From: an uncultured Actinomycetes bacterium
GTDB lineage: Bacteria; Actinomycetota; Acidimicrobiia; Acidimicrobiales; RAAP-2
Assembly: GCA_903825035.1 (NCBI GenBank)
Contig: CAIJYV010000027.1
Location: 18,536 to 82,535, forward strand
Reading direction: 5' to 3'
DNA length: 64,000 bases
Shown: positions 1-10,017 of the stretch, one piece after another
How positions within the stretch are numbered: position 1 is the first letter of the stretch
Layout of the letters: each line of letters starts with the position of its first letter
Notes under the pieces: generated by a model
What the model was told of the DNA's origin: nothing
Databases searched by the model: none
What the model saw: only the letters and a program-made list of their open reading frames with translations
Made by a program: the position numbers and the translations under genes

Positions 1-210
1 AAAGGCTACGAGTTCGATCACAATAAGGAAAACGGCAATGCTTTGTAGTGTCACATTCTGAGAGGACACAACTAACAACGCGGTAGCGGCGATAAACAGA
101 CCGACCGCGGCAACGTTCGAAATAACAGATCGGAGAATTGCGAAGAGGACCAAGGACAGCGGAGGGCGTCCGAGCCTCAGCCACTTGAATAGTCGTTGGC
201 GAATGTTCAC
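1..210 (-). CDS. CydC-like ABC transporter half, N-terminal fragment cut by window edge
   Basis: A GTG start at 210 opens a frame that stays open to the window edge. The visible 70 residues begin with a basic patch followed by two hydrophobic stretches, like the start of the membrane domain of CydC-type exporters. The start overlaps the stop of the preceding ABC gene (GTGA), so the two are translationally coupled. Known for the family: CydDC exports thiols or haem-linked reductant needed for cytochrome bd assembly. The CydC label rests mainly on the partner gene, because no ATPase domain is inside the window. Confidence 0.6.
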   Translation of the reverse strand, partial: MNIRQRLFKWLRLGRPPLSLVLFAILRSVISNVAAVGLFIAATALLVVSSQNVTLQSIAVFLIVIELVAF

Positions 211-1685
211 GGCGTTACCTTGATGGTCGAAGTTGCCGAGAGTAGGGGCGAGTCGATGGCTGCTTCGACCACGCAGAGATGCGGATTGGAGTTGAAATAT
301 TTCTCGACTGTTTTCCGGCTCGCCGGGTCGAGCAATCCGCTGATGTCATCGAGCACGAAGAGGCTGGCTTGAGCCACAATGCCTCGGGCCAATAGAAAAC
401 GAACGAGTTCGCCTGAACTAAGACCCTCTCCATTTGGACCAAGTCGTGCATCGAGCGAACCGAATCGACCAGCGGGTAAACCAACGCTCGCCAGGGCTTC
501 ACTGAGTGTTAAGTCCCCGTGCTGTCCACTGGGATCGAGATTTTCTCGGAGGGTGCCCGAATAGAGCCTCTCTCTGGGCGTGACATAGGCAATTGCACTT
601 GACCCACTCTCTACCGTTCCCTCGAGTGGATTTCTCAAGCCCAGCAGGGCTTCAAGCAAGGATGACTTTCCCGATCCTGATGGCCCGGTAATTAGAAGCC
701 GAGATCCGGTGCGGAGATTGAGGTCAACCGGGGTTTTTCCCTTCGACGCAACTAATCCAATGGCACGGGGCAATGAGACCTCGGATTTGAGGGATTCACG
801 TTTAGTCGAAAAGGTCTTCAGTGCCTGTTCGGATTCTTGACTTTGGTGGAATTCGCTGCCAAAACGTTGAACGGAGGCAAAGAGCTCGTTGGTGAATAGC
901 ACCGCGATGAGACCGCGAAGCAAGGTGGTTCTCATCCCCAAGAGTGCGAAGCCGGCAACCATAGCCACTAATCCGATTCCGACCCCGCTCAAGAATTCAG
1001 TTATGAGCGAAGAATGCAGGGCCGCGCGAAGCGCCTTCATTGCGCTGCTGTGCTCACGTTCGCTTAGAGCGGCCACCTCGTCGCAAGCAAATGAGCCGGC
1101 TCCGAGTCCACGAAGCTCCTGTCCGGCTTCTAATACTTGCAGTTCGCGTAGTTCTAGGTCCGCCAGTGCCGTCTCGTATTCATCGCCAAATTTCTCGGCA
1201 TTCTGTCCAGCGCGGATGTAGAGCGGAATCGACACCGCAATCAATGTTGCGGCAATTCCCGCACTCAGCCATCCGCCCGCCAAAAAGACGACGAGCAGAC
1301 TCAGTGGTGCGAGTCGTAAGCTGGCGTAGGACGATTGTACGGTCGCAACGAGACCCGATTGGTCAGCGCTCGTCAGTAGATCCCCGACTTGACCTCGAGA
1401 TCGAAGCCCTTCACTCAGCAAGGGAAATAGCCTTTCGCGCGAGCGATTTCTCTCAAGGTTCCCAACTCGCAACAAGATTCGACTCAGGACTACCGTGGCG
1501 CAATACTTGGCCAGTCCCGCGCCCACGGCATAAGGCAAAAATTTCGAACTTCCAGCAGCGACGGCGCTAACAGCTTCGGCGAGTAGCAGTGCTGAGAGGC
1601 CCGATAGGAGTGCCGACAGAGTTCCCACGAATCGGGCGCTCCTCGCAGCAGCGCCGGGAAAAGCATGGGGGCGCGCTGAGTTCAC
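207..1685 (-). CDS. CydD-like ABC transporter, membrane plus ATPase half
   Basis: The 492-residue protein has an N-terminal membrane domain (about residues 15-270) and a C-terminal ATPase domain. Walker A is intact (GPSGSGKSS near residue 337) and the signature reads LSSGE. Walker B ends LDD, so the catalytic glutamate is aspartate, and no histidine is seen at the switch position (VVEAAID instead of a THR-like motif). It is shorter than typical CydD (about 550-590 residues). The GTG start lies 9 bases after the nuclease gene and its stop overlaps the next ABC half. A heterodimer with that downstream gene is expected; the cargo is not known. Confidence 0.65.
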   Translation of the reverse strand: MNSARPHAFPGAAARSARFVGTLSALLSGLSALLLAEAVSAVAAGSSKFLPYAVGAGLAKYCATVVLSRILLRVGNLERNRSRERLFPLLSEGLRSRGQVGDLLTSADQSGLVATVQSSYASLRLAPLSLLVVFLAGGWLSAGIAATLIAVSIPLYIRAGQNAEKFGDEYETALADLELRELQVLEAGQELRGLGAGSFACDEVAALSEREHSSAMKALRAALHSSLITEFLSGVGIGLVAMVAGFALLGMRTTLLRGLIAVLFTNELFASVQRFGSEFHQSQESEQALKTFSTKRESLKSEVSLPRAIGLVASKGKTPVDLNLRTGSRLLITGPSGSGKSSLLEALLGLRNPLEGTVESGSSAIAYVTPRERLYSGTLRENLDPSGQHGDLTLSEALASVGLPAGRFGSLDARLGPNGEGLSSGELVRFLLARGIVAQASLFVLDDISGLLDPASRKTVEKYFNSNPHLCVVEAAIDSPLLSATSTIKVTP

Positions 1686-1694
1686 GAACCAATG

Positions 1695-3386
1695 TTAATG
1701 AGTGCTATTCGGCTGGAAATCGTCGCGGTGGGGGAGATTCTGAGCGTCGGCGTTAAGCCAGTCTCGCAGCGCCTTGGTGGCCCGGCAGTCGTCCTCGTTG
1801 TACTGGAGTAAGCGCTCCTGGGAGGCTTGAGCCTCGGCGGGAGCGGCGCCAATAGCCACCTCGTACCAAGACATGGAGGCCTCACCGCTAGGCGCCTCAT
1901 CGCGCCACTGAAACCCGGCAGCTACCGCCATTTGCTTGAGACCTGATTGTCCCGCGGTTTGGATTTGATTCTTGGCGTAAGCGTGCATGTCCAGCCACTG
2001 CTTGGGGTTCGCGCCACGGAACTCCTCGAGATCCGCCATTTTTGGGCCATTGGGCAGTGGTGGCGTCACGGCTCGGTTCATCATTGAATTCTCGGCGTGC
2101 TCCCAGAAGCAGTAGCCGGCAAAGGATTTACCGGCGCTTACGGCGATCTCTCGTTGCCCCATGAACCACTGCCAGAATTCTTGAAAAATTCTTTGTTCGC
2201 TCTCGAAAGTGAGCTCGTCAAAGTTGAAGAACGCCTGATAACCCTCAGCGATTCCCTCGATGGGTGATTTAGTTGAAACGTAGGCGCCCCATAGGTAGGT
2301 GGAGTCACCATAGGACTCCATATCGACATCAATCTCAACGTCGGCCGTTGGGCAACCCATTTTGGCTGGTTCGAATATCCGAAGCATGGTCTTCATCTCG
2401 TAAGAGCGTGCCCGGTAAATAAGGTCATCGAGTCGATCAAAGCTCGGTGCGAGCACTCCTTCAACACCACCAACGGAGTTAGGGTGAACCTTCGCCTTCT
2501 GGGCTTTGACCGGATCTAGCTCGGCCAATTTGGCTCGAGTGCTGATGCCGTTGGCTCGCATGAGATGTTGTTGTGAGTAATTAGAGAACCGAACGAGTGA
2601 AACGTCATCGAGCTCTTCGAGCACGGGTTGGCAGTATTTTGAGAACTCGCACTCGGTGCATTCTCGATGCCAATAAGGGTCGCTCACCATTGAGTCAGGT
2701 TCGCGGTTGTCGATGGCGACGAGTAAGTCCAATCGCTCAGCCACTAATTGATCGAATTGGGCCAGGTTGGCCTTGGGATAGTAATCCGAGTCGAGGGGCA
2801 CCCAATAGAGATCCCCTCTGCGGTCGATGATTCCACCGCGCCACTTGGGGTCGTTCAAGCGGTGATCGGCGAGCAGTCGGGACATCCCCGCTAGGGCCAA
2901 GGTGTCTCGGCGAACGCCGGGGGTTGAGCGTAGCCCTACGCCGGTAATCTCCTCGCCAGTCGTCGGCAAGAGTTCGGTCACGGTCGTCTTTTGCAGGCTC
3001 CGAGTAGTCGCGCTCTCGGTAATTTCGTGATTCTTGATGATCAGTGGTGCGTAGGAGAACCCCTCATTGGTTTTCCCTACTCGTACTAGAACTGGAACAG
3101 TCGTCGTTAACGTACGCGATTCATTACTGAGCCGGCCGCGCAAGACAATTGTTGTTCCCGCTGTTAGCAAGTCCAGTGTGTGTTCAGACGAGTTGGCCGT
3201 CACGGCGTCGGGGTGGGTGGCGAGCAACTCGGCCACGACTCTTTCGCGAAGTTGTTCGGCCTCTTTGCGCCGCCGCTCTTGTTCGTCGCTCAAGGTGTGG
3301 CGAAAGTGAGAAAAGGGTTCGGTTCGTTTCAGTTCAATCTTGTGCAGGCACGCATCAATTTCACTCGTGTGGAGCGGCTTGGTCAT
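1695..3386 (-). CDS. TM0106-family RecB-like nuclease with C-terminal RNase H-like exonuclease domain
   Basis: The first half of this 563-residue protein resembles the RecB-like nuclease fold of the TM0106 family and contains a cysteine cluster (CTECEFSKYC, about residue 246) that could bind an Fe-S cluster or zinc. The C-terminal half is RNase H-like of the YprB type: DVDMESY supplies the first acidic pair and QYNEDDCRAT the last. The family is predicted to act on DNA or RNA ends; its substrate is not established. The ATG follows directly on the stop of the upstream ABC exporter gene, so it shares that operon, although no functional link is obvious. Confidence 0.8.
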   Translation of the reverse strand: MTKPLHTSEIDACLHKIELKRTEPFSHFRHTLSDEQERRRKEAEQLRERVVAELLATHPDAVTANSSEHTLDLLTAGTTIVLRGRLSNESRTLTTTVPVLVRVGKTNEGFSYAPLIIKNHEITESATTRSLQKTTVTELLPTTGEEITGVGLRSTPGVRRDTLALAGMSRLLADHRLNDPKWRGGIIDRRGDLYWVPLDSDYYPKANLAQFDQLVAERLDLLVAIDNREPDSMVSDPYWHRECTECEFSKYCQPVLEELDDVSLVRFSNYSQQHLMRANGISTRAKLAELDPVKAQKAKVHPNSVGGVEGVLAPSFDRLDDLIYRARSYEMKTMLRIFEPAKMGCPTADVEIDVDMESYGDSTYLWGAYVSTKSPIEGIAEGYQAFFNFDELTFESEQRIFQEFWQWFMGQREIAVSAGKSFAGYCFWEHAENSMMNRAVTPPLPNGPKMADLEEFRGANPKQWLDMHAYAKNQIQTAGQSGLKQMAVAAGFQWRDEAPSGEASMSWYEVAIGAAPAEAQASQERLLQYNEDDCRATKALRDWLNADAQNLPHRDDFQPNSTH

Positions 3387-5144
3387 TTATTGATCTTCCG
3401 GCGACTTCTCATTACGCCAACTAGCCCACAAGGCAGCGTATTCGCCATTCAATGCGACAAGCTCATCGTGGGTACCGAGCTCAGATATCTGACCATCAAC
3501 TACCACGCATACCCGATCGGCGTCGTGGGCCGTGTGGAGTCGGTGGGCAATAGCAATAACGGTTCTGCCAGTGAGGACTGCGCTCATCGTGCGCTCGAGG
3601 TGCCGTGCGGCCCTGGGGTCGAGCAGTGCCGTCGCCTCATCGAGGATCAAAGTATGAGGATTGGCCAGTACCAAGCGAGCGAGTGCGAGCTGCTGAGCTT
3701 GGGCGGGGCTAATGGCGTGTCCGGTGGTGCCGAGTTCGGTGTGCAGTCCTTCGGGGAGCTCTCGCACCCATTCCAGAGCGTCAACGGCTTCTAGGCAGGC
3801 CAGTAATTCGGTTTCGGTGGCTTCGGGTTTAGCGAGCGCTAAGTTGTCGCGCACCGTGCCGATGAAGATGTGGTGCTCTTGAGTGACCAGTGCCACGTGT
3901 GAACGGAGCATTGTGAGTGGTAGTTCGGCCAAAGGCTGACCACCCACGGTGGCGGAACCTCCAGTGGGGGCGTCGATGCCGGCAATTAGTCGTCCGATTG
4001 TTGACTTGCCGGCACCCGATGGCCCAACAATGGCGAGTCGCTCGCCCGGACGAATAGTCAGATTGATGCCCTTGAGAACATCATGACCGGTTCGGTAGGC
4101 GTAGTGAACGTCACGCAACTCAATCTGCTCGTTTGTGGGCTCAGTCCCCTCGGTTGGCCGAGTGTCCTTTACGACGCTGACACCCACTAAGCGAGCTAAG
4201 GAGACTTGTCCGATTTGTAGTTCGTCGAGCCAAGCGATGATTCGGTCAATCGGGACGTTGATTTGCACCACGTACAAAGTGATGGTGGTAGCGGCTCCCA
4301 AACTCATCATGTGGTGATAGGCCAAGAATCCACACCACGCCAACGTCGCACCGGTCGCGAGGGCGTAGGAAGATTCCACAATCGGGAACCAAACCAGTCG
4401 CATTAAGAGGGTGTACATCTCTGAGTAGAAGGACTCTCGAATGTCACTTCGCACCCGTTCAACCTGGCGATGTCCTAGCCGCAGAGCGTCAATCGTGCGC
4501 GCACCCTCAGCGGTCTCGGCGATAGTTCCCATCATCGTGGCGTAACTAATACGTTCGCGTCGATATCCTGGGGTGGCGTAACGAAGGTAGTGGCGAGTGG
4601 AGAAGAACAAGAAGGGCGTTGAAACAAGGGTCGCTACCGTACCCAGTGGGCTCACCAGGAGCATCGCCCCCAAGGTAATAAGGGTCTGAATAATGGCGAC
4701 GAGCCACTCGGGCAGGGCAAAGCGTACGGTTCGCGCGAGCGACTCCACGTCGTTCGAGGTACGCGAGAGGAGGTCGCCAGTGCCCGCCCGCTCAACCTCG
4801 ATGAGTGGTAGCTGCAACACGCTCTCCAGGAATTCTTCGCGGAGCTGCGCAAAAATTTCTTCACCCAAGATGTAGCTGCGGCGACGTGCGAGGAGAGAAA
4901 AGAGGGCGTAGGCCACTGAGGAGAGGGCGAGCCAGAAAATCTCGGTGTTAATCATGCCAGCACTCAGTGAGTGCTTGCTTATCGCACTGGTAATAGAGCC
5001 AATAATCCACGCAGGAACCAGAGCCATGGCCGAGGCAAGAGCGTAGAGACTGAGCATTGCCGCGGTCTTAGAGCGGTACTGTTTGGCAAGTCGCCAGGCG
5101 TAGGCCCGCACTACCGGGGTCGAGGCAATGGGCAAAATCGCCAT
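3387..5144 (-). CDS. ABC exporter half with intact Walker motifs and degenerate signature
   Basis: This 585-residue half-transporter has an N-terminal six-helix membrane domain and a C-terminal ATPase. Walker A (GPSGAGKST, near residue 375), Walker B (LILDEAT) and the switch histidine (AIAHR) are canonical. The signature is not: it reads AISPAQAQ instead of LSGGQ. It begins one base inside the stop of the preceding ABC gene (TGATG). With that partner it can form a heterodimer with one competent site, built from its own Walker motifs and the partner's FSGGQ. Family role: export of a lipid, peptide or drug; the substrate cannot be read from sequence. Confidence 0.85.
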   Translation of the reverse strand: MAILPIASTPVVRAYAWRLAKQYRSKTAAMLSLYALASAMALVPAWIIGSITSAISKHSLSAGMINTEIFWLALSSVAYALFSLLARRRSYILGEEIFAQLREEFLESVLQLPLIEVERAGTGDLLSRTSNDVESLARTVRFALPEWLVAIIQTLITLGAMLLVSPLGTVATLVSTPFLFFSTRHYLRYATPGYRRERISYATMMGTIAETAEGARTIDALRLGHRQVERVRSDIRESFYSEMYTLLMRLVWFPIVESSYALATGATLAWCGFLAYHHMMSLGAATTITLYVVQINVPIDRIIAWLDELQIGQVSLARLVGVSVVKDTRPTEGTEPTNEQIELRDVHYAYRTGHDVLKGINLTIRPGERLAIVGPSGAGKSTIGRLIAGIDAPTGGSATVGGQPLAELPLTMLRSHVALVTQEHHIFIGTVRDNLALAKPEATETELLACLEAVDALEWVRELPEGLHTELGTTGHAISPAQAQQLALARLVLANPHTLILDEATALLDPRAARHLERTMSAVLTGRTVIAIAHRLHTAHDADRVCVVVDGQISELGTHDELVALNGEYAALWASWRNEKSPEDQ

Positions 5145-6883
5145 CAGCTGTCCTCTCGAAGCACGATGCGGCGATAGGCCGCGGAATTCTCGGTTAGTTC
5201 GGCGTGCGATCCCTGAGCCTCGACCTGCCCATCGACGACCAAGAAGATAGAGTCCATCTTCTCGAGCATGAGGGGGCTGGAGGTCGCGACCAAAGTTGTG
5301 CGACCGGCACGGGCATCTCGTAAGCGAGCGGCGATCCGCCCTTCGGTGTGAGTATCCACGGCTGAAGTGGGTTCGATGAGAATCAAGACGGGGGCATCAG
5401 TGAGAATGGCGCGCGCCAAGGTGAGGCGTTGGCGTTGTCCGCCAGAGAAGCTGCGGCCGCGTTCTTCGACCCAACTACCGAGGCCATTTTCGAGTGCATC
5501 GAGGATATCGATGGAACTGGTGGCGGCGAGAGCATCCATAATTTGCTCATCGTTGATTTCGCCGTGGGGGAGAAGTTCATATCGAAGTTCCCCGGCGAAT
5601 AAGCGAGGCTCAATTTCGCTGACCACAATGTTTCGCCGCGTATCTTCCAAACTGAACTCGGAGATGGGCAGGTCGTTCACCGTAACGGTGCCACTATCGG
5701 CGGAGAATCTCCCGAGACGGTCACAGAGGGCAGTGGCTTGGCTAGGAGTCTCGGTCACGAGCCCGATAAGTCCAGTTGCGCCGAGGGTCAGGCCAGATTG
5801 ACCGTCTTTTAGTTCGACGAGAGAGGTGGGCCAAGGAGCAGGAGTTGGGGGCTGAGTGATGACCGGATTGATCGTGAGAATTCGCAGTACTTTTCCGGCG
5901 CCCACGTAAGCCCGCGTTGTTGTAATTACGTATTCAATCGCGGTTCGCAAAGGTGTCGTGAGGAAGCTCGCGTAGCCAAAGAAGGCAACCAATTGACCAG
6001 GACGAAGTTGCCCGTGCAGCACGTCCATCGCTCCCACGTACGTAACGATGGTGGTCAAAATTGCGGGGAGCAGAACCTGACCTGATTCGAGGGTGGCTTG
6101 GGGAGTAGCGACTCGCTCGCCGGCTCGTCGCAATTTTGTTGACTCGTTTTTGTAATTTTGGAAAAAGACCTCTTCGCCGCCCACCCCTCGAAGAATCCGC
6201 AGTCCGACCACCGTGTCCGCGGCCAAGGCGGCTAATTTGCCCCCTGATTCACGCTGAGCGGCTTGGGAAGTATGGAGTGGTCGCATGAGCGGAGTCGTTA
6301 ATGAAGCCAGTACCGGCACCCCAATCAAGACGATGAGGCCAAGTTTCAGTGAAGAGGAGAGAAGGATTACCGACACCAAAATCCACGAGACAATTGCACC
6401 AGCGAATCGGGCAAATACGTCATAGGCCCCACCAATGCGCATGGCGTCAGCGCCGACGGTGTTGACAACATCGCCCGATGGGATCTCGTCGGTAACGGCC
6501 GTTCCACTCGACGCGACGTGGCGCGCGATCGATTCGACGGTGCGGTACGCCGCATTCATCCAATTGGTAACTGCCAATTGATGACGGAGCGCTCCACTAA
6601 TCGCTTGAAAGATGCCCAGGGCAATAACAATCAGGACCCATTTGGCGAGAGCGTGCGGGTTGTGTTTGCTGATGCCGTAGTCAATCGCCGCACCCACCGC
6701 AGCCCACGTGAGTGCCTGGGCGACCATCCAAGTGATGCCAAAGATGGCGTTGAAGAACAGGGTGGCCTTTTGGGACTTGGCGACCCACCAGAGATAGCGA
6801 ACGGGGCCGCTGGTATCGGGATTGCCCATGTCGGCGACCGGTAGTTCGCGAAAGGGCAAATGTGGCACGGGACAGTCTCTCAA
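5144..6883 (-). CDS. ABC exporter half with dead Walker site but intact signature
   Basis: This 579-residue half-transporter pairs with the next gene. Its ATPase domain has lost the Walker A lysine (the loop reads TETPSQAT), the Walker B aspartate is replaced by isoleucine (LILIEPTS, near residue 500), and the switch histidine is serine (VATSSPL). The signature FSGGQ (near residue 478) is intact. It can therefore support hydrolysis by its partner but not by itself, as in known asymmetric exporters. The start is uncertain: TTG at 6883 is the longest choice and ATG at 6829 also fits; neither has a strong ribosome site. Confidence 0.82.
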   Translation of the reverse strand: MRDCPVPHLPFRELPVADMGNPDTSGPVRYLWWVAKSQKATLFFNAIFGITWMVAQALTWAAVGAAIDYGISKHNPHALAKWVLIVIALGIFQAISGALRHQLAVTNWMNAAYRTVESIARHVASSGTAVTDEIPSGDVVNTVGADAMRIGGAYDVFARFAGAIVSWILVSVILLSSSLKLGLIVLIGVPVLASLTTPLMRPLHTSQAAQRESGGKLAALAADTVVGLRILRGVGGEEVFFQNYKNESTKLRRAGERVATPQATLESGQVLLPAILTTIVTYVGAMDVLHGQLRPGQLVAFFGYASFLTTPLRTAIEYVITTTRAYVGAGKVLRILTINPVITQPPTPAPWPTSLVELKDGQSGLTLGATGLIGLVTETPSQATALCDRLGRFSADSGTVTVNDLPISEFSLEDTRRNIVVSEIEPRLFAGELRYELLPHGEINDEQIMDALAATSSIDILDALENGLGSWVEERGRSFSGGQRQRLTLARAILTDAPVLILIEPTSAVDTHTEGRIAARLRDARAGRTTLVATSSPLMLEKMDSIFLVVDGQVEAQGSHAELTENSAAYRRIVLREDS

Positions 6884-6896
6884 ATTTCTAGATAGT

Positions 6897-7269
<373 letters not shown>

Positions 7270-7339
7270 TCAACCATTCTGACACGTCAAAATCCCCTAT
7301 ATCAAGTGGAATATGACCCTAGGCGAGTAACCTCGCCAC

Positions 7340-8605
7340 GTGAGTGAAGAGACAAATCTCCAAGAACCAGCGGTTCTGAGCGTCAAAGAGTTCTACCAAC
7401 TCATTACCGCCCACCTCGAGAACACCTATGGCCGACGCCACCAGATCTGGATTCGTGGCGAAATCGCCAAGGTCTACGAAAAATCCCACCTCTACGTCGA
7501 TCTCATTGACCCCGAGGACAACGACGCCCGCCCGGCCATGGTGAATGTTCACTGCTGGTTGTCGGGTTGGGCGCCACTCAAGAAGCGCTTAGCCGAAGAG
7601 GGCATCGAGCTGAAGGCCGGCATGGTGGTTTCATTGAAGGGCTACGTCGATATCTACGAGGCTCAAGGTCGTCTCGGTTTTACCTTTACCGACGTCAATA
7701 TCGCAGAGATTTTGGGTGACGCCGCAAAACGCCGAGCCGAGCTTCTGGCCAAGCTGACCGCCGAAGGTCTCTTCGAGAAAAACAAAACACTCGATGTTCC
7801 AGGAGTCCCGCTTTCGGTTGGTCTCGTGGCCAGTAAGGGCACCGAAGGATTTAGTGACTTCACGGGACAGTTGCTTAACTCAGGTCGATCGTTCTCTGTC
7901 ACTCACTACCAGAGCCTCGTGCAGGGCGATCAAGCCGCAGCTCAAATTATCAAAGGCATCAAGGCGCTTGAGAAGAGTGATGTTGACATTATTTGTTTGG
8001 TGCGCGGAGGCGGTTCGAAATCAGACTTGGCCTGCTTCGACGACGAAACGCTCGCTCGCGTAATTGCTGGATCTACGAAGCCTATTTTCACCGGCATTGG
8101 TCACACCGGCGATACTTCGATTGCTGACCTCGTTGCGCACACGATGGCCATCACTCCTACGAAGCTGGGCGAGATGATTGTCGCCCTCGTTAACGATTGG
8201 CGCTATCACCACATCACGCAATCGGCTCAAAGCGTTCTCGGCGCAACCGAAGCGATTCTTGAAGACGCGCAGAATTATTTGGCCGAGCGCCGCCGCACCG
8301 TGGTTTTTGCTGTGCGCGACCGATTGCGAGCCGAGAAGCGTCACCTCGAGACAACTGGTTCCCACTTAGCCCATCAGGTTAAGAATCTGCTCTTCACGAA
8401 ACGCACCTATCTGCAAAGTACGCGTCAATTACTCAGCGCCTATGACCCAGCCAAGCGCCTCGCCCAAGGTTGGGCCGTTTTGACGAATGCGTCTGGGGAA
8501 GTTGTTCGCTCGACGTCGCAGGTGGCCCTCGGCGAGTTAGTAACAGCCCGTGTCGAAGATGGAACGATTGGAAGTACCGTAGTTACAAAGAATGGAGCAT
8601 CGTGA
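7340..8605 (+). CDS. xseA: Exodeoxyribonuclease VII large subunit
   Basis: The 421-residue protein is the catalytic and DNA-binding subunit of exonuclease VII, which degrades single-stranded DNA from either end. An N-terminal OB-fold (about residues 10-110) is followed by the conserved catalytic core, with VGLVASKGTEGFSDF and the RGGGSKSDL and GIGHTGDTS motifs typical of the family. The GTG start lies 70 bases past the RNase P RNA start, on the opposite strand. Its stop overlaps the start of xseB (GTGA), giving the usual coupled pair. Confidence 0.95.
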   Translation: MSEETNLQEPAVLSVKEFYQLITAHLENTYGRRHQIWIRGEIAKVYEKSHLYVDLIDPEDNDARPAMVNVHCWLSGWAPLKKRLAEEGIELKAGMVVSLKGYVDIYEAQGRLGFTFTDVNIAEILGDAAKRRAELLAKLTAEGLFEKNKTLDVPGVPLSVGLVASKGTEGFSDFTGQLLNSGRSFSVTHYQSLVQGDQAAAQIIKGIKALEKSDVDIICLVRGGGSKSDLACFDDETLARVIAGSTKPIFTGIGHTGDTSIADLVAHTMAITPTKLGEMIVALVNDWRYHHITQSAQSVLGATEAILEDAQNYLAERRRTVVFAVRDRLRAEKRHLETTGSHLAHQVKNLLFTKRTYLQSTRQLLSAYDPAKRLAQGWAVLTNASGEVVRSTSQVALGELVTARVEDGTIGSTVVTKNGAS

Positions 8606-8814
8606 GCAAAGTTGGTAAGTGGAATGAGGCGGCCGAAGAACTCGACGCCATCGTGGCTTCCTTTGATGGTGGGGAAGTATCAGTTGATGAACTCTTCGCC
8701 AAACTAGAGCGAGCTACGGCCATTATTGAAGAGCTCGAGACTCGACTGAGCGCCACCGAAGCCAAAGTCGCCGACCTCACGGAGCGCATTGCCACTTCGG
8801 CTGACGAGGAATAA
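8602..8814 (+). CDS. xseB: Exodeoxyribonuclease VII small subunit
   Basis: This 70-residue, mostly helical acidic protein fits XseB in length and in its coiled-coil pattern (DELFAKLERATAIIEELE). Several XseB copies wrap the helical arm of XseA and are needed for stable nuclease activity. The GTG start overlaps the xseA stop by four bases; longer in-frame readings would run inside xseA and are not needed. Confidence 0.9.
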   Translation: MSKVGKWNEAAEELDAIVASFDGGEVSVDELFAKLERATAIIEELETRLSATEAKVADLTERIATSADEE

Positions 8815-8817
8815 CTC

Positions 8818-10017
8818 TTGTTGACTTCGGACGATCACGTCATTGTTGTCGGTGCTGGGCTTGCCGGATGGCGCTTGGTAGAGGCGCTCCGCGCCGAAGG
8901 GTACGCGGGAAAGATTTCGTTGGTTGGTGCCGAGGAGTCCGCCCCGTATGACCGACCACCACTTTCTAAGCAGGTGCTGGCCGGCAAGTGGCCAATCGAA
9001 CAAATTCTTCTCGCTACTCAAGAGAAAATTGCCACTGCAAGAATCGATACGTACTTTGGAAATAAGGCCGTGGCGCTGGACGCTGAGAATAAGCGAGTTA
9101 CTCTCAAGTCCGGCAAGGTTCTAGTAGGAACTCACGTCGCGATCGCGACCGGCGTTGGCGCGCGGGAGTTGCCCTTCACCGGAGCCGGTGCGATGTACGT
9201 GCTGCGCACCAAGGAAGATACGCAGGAATTGTTAGAAGCGATCGAACGTCTCGAAGAAGACGATCAGGTCGTCATTATTGGCGCTGGCTTCATTGGCGCA
9301 GAGGTCGCGACAACACTCCACGCTCGCGGAATCAAAGTGGTGGTACTAGAGGCTGCGTCAAGGCCCTTGCAAGGACCCCTTGGAGAGACTGTGGCGACGT
9401 GGCTCGAGGACTTGCCAAAGGAATTCGGGGTGGAGGTTCGTACCAATCAGAAGATTCTCGATATTTCTGAAGACGGTGAAGAGGTCTTCTTAGAGGGCGA
9501 ATCAATCCGAGCCGCGATGGTTATTGGAGCAGTTGGTTCAGCGCTTGACGTGACCTGGCTAGAAGAATCGGAAATTCAACTCGACGGTGGAGTGGTGGTT
9601 GACGAACATTTTGAGGCTCAGCCAGGTGTCGGCGCCATTGGTGATGTGGCCAAATTTCCCCTCCGAGTCGGCTCCAGCGTGGAAATGGTCAGAATCGAAC
9701 ACTGGCAGCTCGCCGCGGAACAAGCAATCGTCCTTGCCAAGTACTGGGTATCTGAGATAACGGCCGAACCGTTGATTCCTTACTTTTGGAGTGATCAGTA
9801 CGGGAAGAAAATTCAAATGCTTGGATACCCAAGCCCTAAAGACTCGATTCACCTTTTCAAGGGCTCGTTGGCAAGTAGAAGTTGGGCCGCTCTTTATTCG
9901 CGAAATGAATTGATAACAGGTGTCATCGCACTGAATCAACCAAGAGCCCTGATGCTTTCAAAGGAATTTCTGTTGAAACCCACAGCAGTTGGCGAAGCAC
10001 TTTCTAAAGAGTTCTAG
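8818..10017 (+). CDS. Ferredoxin/rubredoxin reductase-like FAD-NAD(P) oxidoreductase
   Basis: The 399-residue protein has two dinucleotide folds: an N-terminal FAD site (VGAGLAGWRLVEALR, residues about 11-25) and a central NAD(P) site (IIGAGFIGAEVATTLHARG, about 150). A conserved AIGDVAKF box near residue 280 and a C-terminal reductase domain match ferredoxin-NAD reductases of oxygenase systems. It would pass electrons from NAD(P)H to a small iron-sulphur protein, but none is encoded beside it. Translation starts at TTG 8818 or the adjacent TTG 8821, three bases after xseB. Confidence 0.85.
   Translation: MLTSDDHVIVVGAGLAGWRLVEALRAEGYAGKISLVGAEESAPYDRPPLSKQVLAGKWPIEQILLATQEKIATARIDTYFGNKAVALDAENKRVTLKSGKVLVGTHVAIATGVGARELPFTGAGAMYVLRTKEDTQELLEAIERLEEDDQVVIIGAGFIGAEVATTLHARGIKVVVLEAASRPLQGPLGETVATWLEDLPKEFGVEVRTNQKILDISEDGEEVFLEGESIRAAMVIGAVGSALDVTWLEESEIQLDGGVVVDEHFEAQPGVGAIGDVAKFPLRVGSSVEMVRIEHWQLAAEQAIVLAKYWVSEITAEPLIPYFWSDQYGKKIQMLGYPSPKDSIHLFKGSLASRSWAALYSRNELITGVIALNQPRALMLSKEFLLKPTAVGEALSKEF

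Noticed and set aside
3180..3794. Plus-strand frame of 204 codons
   Set aside because: Antisense to the ends of the ABC exporter and TM0106 nuclease genes, both well supported.
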